Positions 30,250 to 34,646 of a DNA stretch of 34,646 nt are shown one piece after another (positions within the stretch are counted from its first letter, which is position 1; the number at the start of each line of letters is the position of its first letter). The position numbers and the translations under genes were made by a program. The stretch is from GWC2-56-14 sp043731355 (lineage in GTDB: Bacteria; Nitrospirota; UBA9217), in assembly GCA_043731355.1 (NCBI GenBank), contig JAYTJE010000070.1, forward strand, positions 1-34,646, read 5' to 3'. The notes under the pieces are model-generated. The model searched no databases. It was not told the DNA's origin and was given only the letters and a program-made list of their open reading frames with translations.

Positions 30250-31193
30250 AACCGGTGGGGACATTAGGACAGTACTTGAGCAGTACGCGCGAGCTGAAAG
30301 GCTTCGACCTGCATGACGCGGCCCAACAGACCCGCATTGGCATCCAGTATCTGAAAGCGCTGGAGCAGGATGACTTTGCAAAACTTCCGGGCGAGGTTTT
30401 TGTCAAGGGCTTTCTGAAGAACTATGCTAAATTTCTGGGTCTGTCAGAGCAGGAAGTGCTGAAAAAATACGACGAATTCCGGCATCCCGTTGCGAGTGAC
30501 GCGGTGGCGACCACGCAGCCAGCGCCCGCAGAACCGGTCCCGGCAACGCAGGTCCGTGCAAGACCGTTAACCGTGTCTCTGGAACCGTGGCTTTGGGGCT
30601 CGGTTATATTCATCTCAATCCTCGTATTCCTGTTCATGGCCGCTCCGGGAAAACAGCCCGCGCCCGTGACGCCCCTTGAAGAGCACAGCGCCGTACTTCG
30701 CACTGAAATGACCGGCAGCGCTCCCGCAACAAAACCGGAGAAACTCTATCTCCAGATCGTTGCCTTGGAGGATGTCTGGCTATTGGTGAGAACGGATTCC
30801 GGACCGCAGAAAAAAGCGGTCCTGAAAAAAGATGAAAACGTCGTCTGGAGCGCGGATGAACGGTTTTTGCTGAGTTACGGCAGCGTCAACGCGGCAAAAC
30901 TGCTTCTGAATGGCGAAGAGCTCCAGGTGAAGGGGCTGAAAAACACCGTGGTGAGGGATCTCGAAATCACGGCGGCCGGGATTACCATCGCAAAGACAGC
31001 TCCCGTGCCGGCGAAAGTATCAAAGCCGCGTAAGCCACTGATGCCCAAGCCGGAGCCGACAGCGGGGCAGGCCGCGGCAACTCCCCCTGTTTCGCAGCCT
31101 GTGCAGCCCTCTACTGAAACCATTGCTACCGTGCCCGCGCCTGCGCCTGCCGCCACGCCATCGCCCGAACCAGGCCCTCTCACGCAACAGTAG
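30246..31193 (+). CDS. RodZ-like helix-turn-helix membrane protein
   Basis: A 315-residue RodZ-type protein. The N-terminal HTH_25 domain is at about residues 4-75 (LGQYLSSTRELKGFDLHDAAQQ to FLKNYAKFLGLSEQEVLKKYDEF). One membrane segment is at about 118-138 (WGSVIFISILVFLFMAA). A periplasmic DUF4115-type beta domain follows (LYLQIVALEDVWLLVRTDSG to AAKLLLNGEELQVKGLKNT), then a Pro/Ala-rich tail. RodZ connects MreB to the cell-wall elongation machinery, so a cell-shape role is likely, but no mre genes are visible here. Start is GTG 30246, overlapping the TGA of the TPR gene, which implies coupling. Confidence 0.85.
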   Translation: MKPVGTLGQYLSSTRELKGFDLHDAAQQTRIGIQYLKALEQDDFAKLPGEVFVKGFLKNYAKFLGLSEQEVLKKYDEFRHPVASDAVATTQPAPAEPVPATQVRARPLTVSLEPWLWGSVIFISILVFLFMAAPGKQPAPVTPLEEHSAVLRTEMTGSAPATKPEKLYLQIVALEDVWLLVRTDSGPQKKAVLKKDENVVWSADERFLLSYGSVNAAKLLLNGEELQVKGLKNTVVRDLEITAAGITIAKTAPVPAKVSKPRKPLMPKPEPTAGQAAATPPVSQPVQPSTETIATVPAPAPAATPSPEPGPLTQQ

Positions 31194-31211
31194 CTCTTCT
31201 TCCTTCCGCAA

Positions 31212-33653
31212 CTAAGAAAATCGTTTAAGTCTGAGCGAATTCGACACCACGCTTACCGAACTGAACGCCATGGCCGCGGAGGCGAACATGGGGTTCAACA
31301 AGCCCTGTGCGCCCAGCAGCGGGTAGAGGACGCCGGCGGCCACGGGTATGCCGATGATGTTGTAAAAGAACGCCCAGAACAGGTTCATCCTGATGGTGCT
31401 CATGGTGCGGCGCGAAAGCCTGATCGCCGTTGCCACGACCCTGAGGTCGTCCTTGATCAGCGTGACGTCCGATGCCTCGATGGCCACGTCCGTTCCAGTG
31501 CCGATCGCAATTCCCACATCAGCCTGGGTCAGGGCAGGGGCATCGTTAATGCCGTCGCCGACCATGGCAACGACCCTGCCTTCCGCCTGGAGCTGCTTCA
31601 CCGTATCCATCTTGTCCTGGGGGAGGACTTCCGCCATGACGCGGCTGATGCCGAGTTCGCCGGCGATGGCCTGTGCCGTGCGCTGGTTGTCGCCGGTGAG
31701 CATGACGACCTCGAGCCCGAGCTCCCTGAGGATGGCGACGGCTTCTTTCGAGTGTTCCCGGACGGTATCCGCAACAGCAATGATGCCGGCTGCCTGATGG
31801 TCCACTGCAACGAACATGGGCGTCTTGCCCTGGGATGACAGCTTTTCCGCCTGAGCAGTAAACTTTCCAAAATCGATCTTTCGGTCCGTCATAAGCCTCG
31901 CATTGCCCAGGACGACTTCCTGTTTGTTCAGCAAAACCCTGATCCCGTGGCCCGGAAGCGCTTCGAACTCATCAGCCTGCTGGAGCGCGATGCCCTGCGT
32001 CAAGGCTGCCTGGACGATGGCTTCACCCAACGGATGTTCTGAACCTTTTTCCGCGGAGCCCGCGAGGAACAGAAGCTCTTTCTCGGTCATACTGCCCTTG
32101 ATGACGTCCGTTACCATTGGCGCGCCACGGGTGAGTGTGCCGGTCTTGTCGAGGACGATGGTGTCGATCTTCTGCGCCCGCTCAAGGCTTTCAGCGTTCT
32201 TGAACAGGATGCCTGATTCCGCTCCCTTGCCCGTGCCGACCATGATGGCGGTAGGCGTGGCAAGCCCCATGGCGCAGGGACAGGCGATGATCAGGACCGC
32301 AATGAAGTTCACCAGCGCGAAGGTAAAGCGTGTTTCCTCCGGGCCGAACAGGTACCATACGCCAAAGGTGACGATCCCGATGGAGATCACCGTGGGCACG
32401 AAGATGCTTGAGATATAGTCAGCGAGCCGCTGGATCGGGGCTTTGGAACCCTGGGCCTCCTGGACCATGCGGACGATCTGGGCCAGCATGGTATCGCGTC
32501 CCACCTTAGTCGCTTCGAACGTGAAACTCCCCGTCTTATTGATCGTGGCGCCGATGACCGTGTCACCTGTTTTCTTTTCAATAGGCAGGCTTTCGCCGGT
32601 CAGCATCGATTCGTCTATCGATGAGCGCCCGTCGCGGACCACGCCGTCCACCGGCACTTTTTCTCCGGGCCGCACGAGGATGCGATCTCCAGACTCGACC
32701 TCTTCGATCGGGATGTCCGTCTCCTTTCCTTCACGCACCACCCGAGCGGTGCGCGGCTGGAGGCCCATAAGCTTCTTGATAGCCTCGCCTGCCCGGGTCT
32801 TGGCGCGGGCCTCAAGATACTTGCCGAACAGGACCAGGGTGATGATCATGGCAGCCGTGTCGTAGTACGCCCCGCCGTGGGCTGCGTGGTGTCCGAGAAA
32901 AGCGGGGAAGAAGGTGAGCACTGCGCTGTACCCGTAGGCCGCGGTTGTTCCGACCACGACCAGCGTATTCATGTTCGTGCCGCCGTGTTTTATTGAGGCC
33001 CAGGCATTCTGGTAGAAGTGCCGTCCTGCCCAGAACTGGACCGGTGTGCACAGGACAAAGAGGACATACCACATGGTCTGTTGCGGCAGGAGGGTGACGC
33101 CCGGCAGCATGTCCTGGAAGCTGCCCATCATGATCAAGATGGAGAAGACCGTGCTGAAGACCAGCTTGTTCCTGAGCGCGGTCAGCTCCTGCTCGCGCGC
33201 TTCTTTCTCGATGTCCAGCGCGGACCGGCCCTCTGCCTGGGCAGGGAGTCGGAAGCCCGCTCGTTCGATCACCCGTCTGATGTCACGCAGCCCAAGCTGG
33301 CCGGGTATGTACTCGACCTCAACGGTCTCAGCGCCCGCGTTCACCACGGTCTTAAGCACGCCGTCCAGGGCAGAGACGAGCTGTTCCAGCTCTTTCGTGC
33401 GCGAAGCATCGAGGTCCAGGACCGGGACCGTTATCCGGTCAATGACCGGCTGGTAACCCGATTCCCGGATAGAGGTGATGAGCCGGTGCAGGCCGATGGC
33501 AGCCGGGTCGAACTCGACCACCGCTTTCTCGTTGGCATAGTTCACGTTCGCGGATGAGACGCCGACGAGCTTTGAGATGTCCTTCTGGATGGCGGCAGCG
33601 CAGTTCACGCAGGTCATGCCTTTGACGGGGATGACGGTTTTCTTGGTTTCCAT
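31212..33653 (-). CDS. copA: Copper-type P1B ATPase
   Basis: An 813-residue heavy-metal-transporting ATPase on the opposite strand to its neighbours. The N-terminal metal-binding domain has GMTCVNC (Cys15, Cys18). A second HMA-like domain at about residues 75-140 keeps the fold pattern but has lost the CxxC pair. The transmembrane CPC motif (IIACPCAMGLATPTA), the phosphorylation site DKTGTLT, SEHPLGEA, TGDN and GDGINDAPAL are all present. The CPC plus MxxSS-type C-terminal segment (MAFSSVSVVSNSLRL) fit the Cu+ class. ATG 33653 starts the metal domain; ATG 33662 and 33701 are in frame, and none has a clear ribosome-binding site. It converges on the rodZ gene with an 18-base gap. Confidence 0.9.
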   Translation of the reverse strand: METKKTVIPVKGMTCVNCAAAIQKDISKLVGVSSANVNYANEKAVVEFDPAAIGLHRLITSIRESGYQPVIDRITVPVLDLDASRTKELEQLVSALDGVLKTVVNAGAETVEVEYIPGQLGLRDIRRVIERAGFRLPAQAEGRSALDIEKEAREQELTALRNKLVFSTVFSILIMMGSFQDMLPGVTLLPQQTMWYVLFVLCTPVQFWAGRHFYQNAWASIKHGGTNMNTLVVVGTTAAYGYSAVLTFFPAFLGHHAAHGGAYYDTAAMIITLVLFGKYLEARAKTRAGEAIKKLMGLQPRTARVVREGKETDIPIEEVESGDRILVRPGEKVPVDGVVRDGRSSIDESMLTGESLPIEKKTGDTVIGATINKTGSFTFEATKVGRDTMLAQIVRMVQEAQGSKAPIQRLADYISSIFVPTVISIGIVTFGVWYLFGPEETRFTFALVNFIAVLIIACPCAMGLATPTAIMVGTGKGAESGILFKNAESLERAQKIDTIVLDKTGTLTRGAPMVTDVIKGSMTEKELLFLAGSAEKGSEHPLGEAIVQAALTQGIALQQADEFEALPGHGIRVLLNKQEVVLGNARLMTDRKIDFGKFTAQAEKLSSQGKTPMFVAVDHQAAGIIAVADTVREHSKEAVAILRELGLEVVMLTGDNQRTAQAIAGELGISRVMAEVLPQDKMDTVKQLQAEGRVVAMVGDGINDAPALTQADVGIAIGTGTDVAIEASDVTLIKDDLRVVATAIRLSRRTMSTIRMNLFWAFFYNIIGIPVAAGVLYPLLGAQGLLNPMFASAAMAFSSVSVVSNSLRLKRFS

Positions 33654-33786
33654 AAGGGGCATAGTACCATAAAGAAGGGTTGGTGCATAATGAGAAGTCA
33701 TGGGCGGAGTTGTGATTAAAACGTTGTTTGTATAACTAAGTGTCTCAGGAGCAGCTATGCGACTTGGCTGTTAATTGAGGAGTTAC

Positions 33787-33815
33787 TTGACAGTGGCCGA
33801 GTATTCCCATAGTAT
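33787..33815 (+). promoter_or_regulatory. Strong promoter-like site with no gene downstream
   Basis: TTGACA (33787-33792) and TAGTAT (33810-33815) are 17 bases apart. No open frame with a ribosome-binding site follows within 200 bases, and the site points away from the copper ATPase gene. Confidence 0.4.
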
Positions 33816-33821
33816 ACGCAC

Positions 33822-33991
33822 ATACCACGCCCTCCTCGTTATTTTTAGAGGGGCTTAGAATGTCAATTCTAAAGTCTGACAGGGATCCTTCAAATGGGTG
33901 ACCCGCATCGGCCTGACCCGCATCGGCCTAATCTGCCTGTCCACCCATCCCTCGGTTTACAATGTACGCCCAACCATTGTAGCGGATTTTT
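33822..33991 (+). ncRNA. Candidate small RNA
   Basis: A transcript starting about seven bases after the TAGTAT box would contain a perfect hairpin, TTAGAAT (33855-33861) with ATTCTAA (33866-33872) around a 4-base loop, and a 15-bp tandem repeat. It would end at TACAATG (33958-33964) paired with CATTGTA (33975-33981) followed by a T-run (to 33991), which resembles a weak terminator. No family is recognised; this is a structural guess. Confidence 0.25.
33899..33928. repeat. 15-bp exact tandem duplication
   Basis: TGACCCGCATCGGCC occurs twice back to back (33899-33913 and 33914-33928). It lies in the candidate small RNA region; purpose unknown. Confidence 0.8.
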
Positions 33992-34461
33992 CCTCAAGGG
34001 CAGACATAAACACTAAAATCCCCGAGTAACAAAAAATTGCATGTTGCGCGAAAATGCTGAGTGTTTGCTCATAACGCTCCAAAAGCCGCATGAATAAAGG
34101 CAACACTATTTTTGCAACACATCGATATTCAAATCTAATACATAATATTTATATAGGTATAGGTTTTGCATAATATATAGCATCTAAATACGCAATTAAT
34201 CACATTGTTCATCGTTATACCCTGAAAATACCCCGGTCAGGGTATTGCGATTCATTCTATAACTAACGTATTGTCGTGATGCAGATAGTTGCAGATAATT
34301 TTCCGCAGCTACAAAAACGCCTCCCATAAGATAGGGTACTTCGTGGACGAGATGAGGAGTTGCTGTTTTTCCGGTTTCCTTCCGGCAGACAGCAGGTATT
34401 ACGCAATAAGTCGCATTGATTTTTTTCTCCCAATCTCATCAAGCTCTCGAATGGAGGTACC

Positions 34462-34551
34462 ATGGCTGGCAAGCAGTTCCCTCATACTTCAGCGCATTCA
34501 GTATTTGCGCTAATCCTGACCTCTCTCCTTATCTTCTTAATGGTTGTCTGA
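34462..34551 (+). CDS. Possible 29-residue membrane peptide
   Basis: ATG 34462 opens a 30-codon frame ending at TGA 34551. The product starts MAGKQFPHTSAHS and ends in a hydrophobic stretch, VFALILTSLLIFLMVV, long enough to span a membrane. GGAGGT (34453-34458) lies close upstream, one of the better ribosome-binding sites in this part of the window. Single-helix peptides of this kind can be type I toxins or regulators of membrane proteins, but I recognise no family. It lies immediately before the insertion-sequence-like end. Confidence 0.35.
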   Translation: MAGKQFPHTSAHSVFALILTSLLIFLMVV

Positions 34552-34557
34552 CAAGTT

Positions 34558-34600
34558 TCAGGACATCGGTTACCCGGATGTGTCAAGACATCGGTTACCC
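34558..34600. repeat. Repeated motif resembling an insertion-sequence end
   Basis: TCAGGACATCGGTTACCC (34558-34575) and TCAAGACATCGGTTACCC (34583-34600) match at 17 of 18 positions with a 25-base offset. Directly repeated GACATCGGT-type motifs resemble transposase-binding sites at the end of IS481-like elements. The transposase itself would lie beyond the right edge of the window, so this is an inference. Confidence 0.45.
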
Positions 34601-34646
34601 AAAATCCTGTTATTAAGTTCAGAGATTGGTTCCATTGAATCTGTTT

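Larger units (their letters stand above)
33702..34461. other. AT-rich region without a clear large gene
   Basis: I find no convincing protein gene of more than 40 codons here. Visible elements are a promoter-like site, several hairpins, and a 15-bp tandem pair at 33899-33928 (TGACCCGCATCGGCC twice). A 9-bp inverted repeat has arms at 34217-34225 and 34237-34245 (ATACCCTGA / TCAGGGTAT). A further hairpin pairs GCTGT (34362-34366) with ACAGC (34389-34393) around a CCGG/CCGG stem. The AT content is like the accessory segments. Confidence 0.55.

Noticed and set aside
31193..31212. A bidirectional terminator between the rodZ-like and copA genes
   Set aside because: The 18-base gap has no stem and no T-run on either strand.
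34290..34460. A riboswitch such as a cyclic-di-GMP type before the small peptide
   Set aside because: Hairpins exist, but the conserved core bases of the known classes I can recall are not present.
34263..34513. Two open frames of about 70 codons, one per strand, near the right end
   Set aside because: They overlap each other, show no family features and lack ribosome-binding sites. The region is better described by hairpins.

Overview
The window looks like bacterial chromosome from a moderately GC-rich, anaerobe-type lineage, perhaps Nitrospirota or Desulfobacterota-like. That placement is an inference from gene order and protein style; no rRNA or other marker was seen. The core (about 3.4-12.6 kb and 14.4-33.7 kb) is GC-rich and dense with housekeeping genes on the + strand. 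Three stretches are visibly AT-richer and carry accessory DNA: 0.1-1.9 kb, 12.6-14.4 kb and 33.7-34.6 kb.

Region 1 (1-3.2 kb) holds accessory modules. It has the 3' end of an unknown gene, a complete toxin-antitoxin-chaperone operon of the MqsR-MqsA-SecB-like type, two tandem truncated left ends of a REP-associated (Y1) transposase, a possible gene remnant, and a Phd/ParE-type toxin-antitoxin pair with its own promoter.

Region 2 (3.2-12.6 kb) is an amino-acid and sulfur cluster: homoserine dehydrogenase, TusA-like protein, ThiF/MoeB-type E1, JAMM protease, threonine synthase, MoaD/ThiS-like sulfur carrier, NIL-domain protein, an ApgM-family protein that probably serves as homoserine kinase, aspartate kinase and citramalate synthase. 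Together they cover much of aspartate to threonine to isoleucine synthesis. A protein-thiocarboxylate sulfur relay is threaded through it. The carrier ends in Gly-Gly-Arg-Gly, so it should need trimming by the neighbouring JAMM protease.

Region 3 (12.6-14.4 kb) is an AT-rich type II restriction-modification cassette. The endonuclease is EcoRV-like and overlaps a Dam-family adenine methyltransferase.

Region 4 (14.4-31.2 kb) is a housekeeping run: RseC-like membrane protein, EF-G-like GTPase, three M16 peptidase-family proteins, dUTPase, MutL, TerC, rhodanese lipoprotein, MiaA, Hfq, MTA phosphorylase, PfkB kinase, a Pro-rich protein, a TPR lipoprotein and a RodZ-like protein. A copper-type P1B ATPase lies convergently on the - strand (31.2-33.7 kb). 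The last 0.95 kb has no clear large gene. It holds a strong promoter-like site with hairpins, a possible 29-residue membrane peptide, and a repeated motif resembling the end of an insertion sequence.

The most unusual signal is a set of imperfect 7-bp-period repeat arrays, often paired as inverted arms. They recur at nine loci between 4.7 and 23.3 kb, with different heptamer units at different loci. One pair brackets the thiF/moeB gene, some supply start codons, and one hairpin-forming pair is translated in frame inside the linker of MutL.
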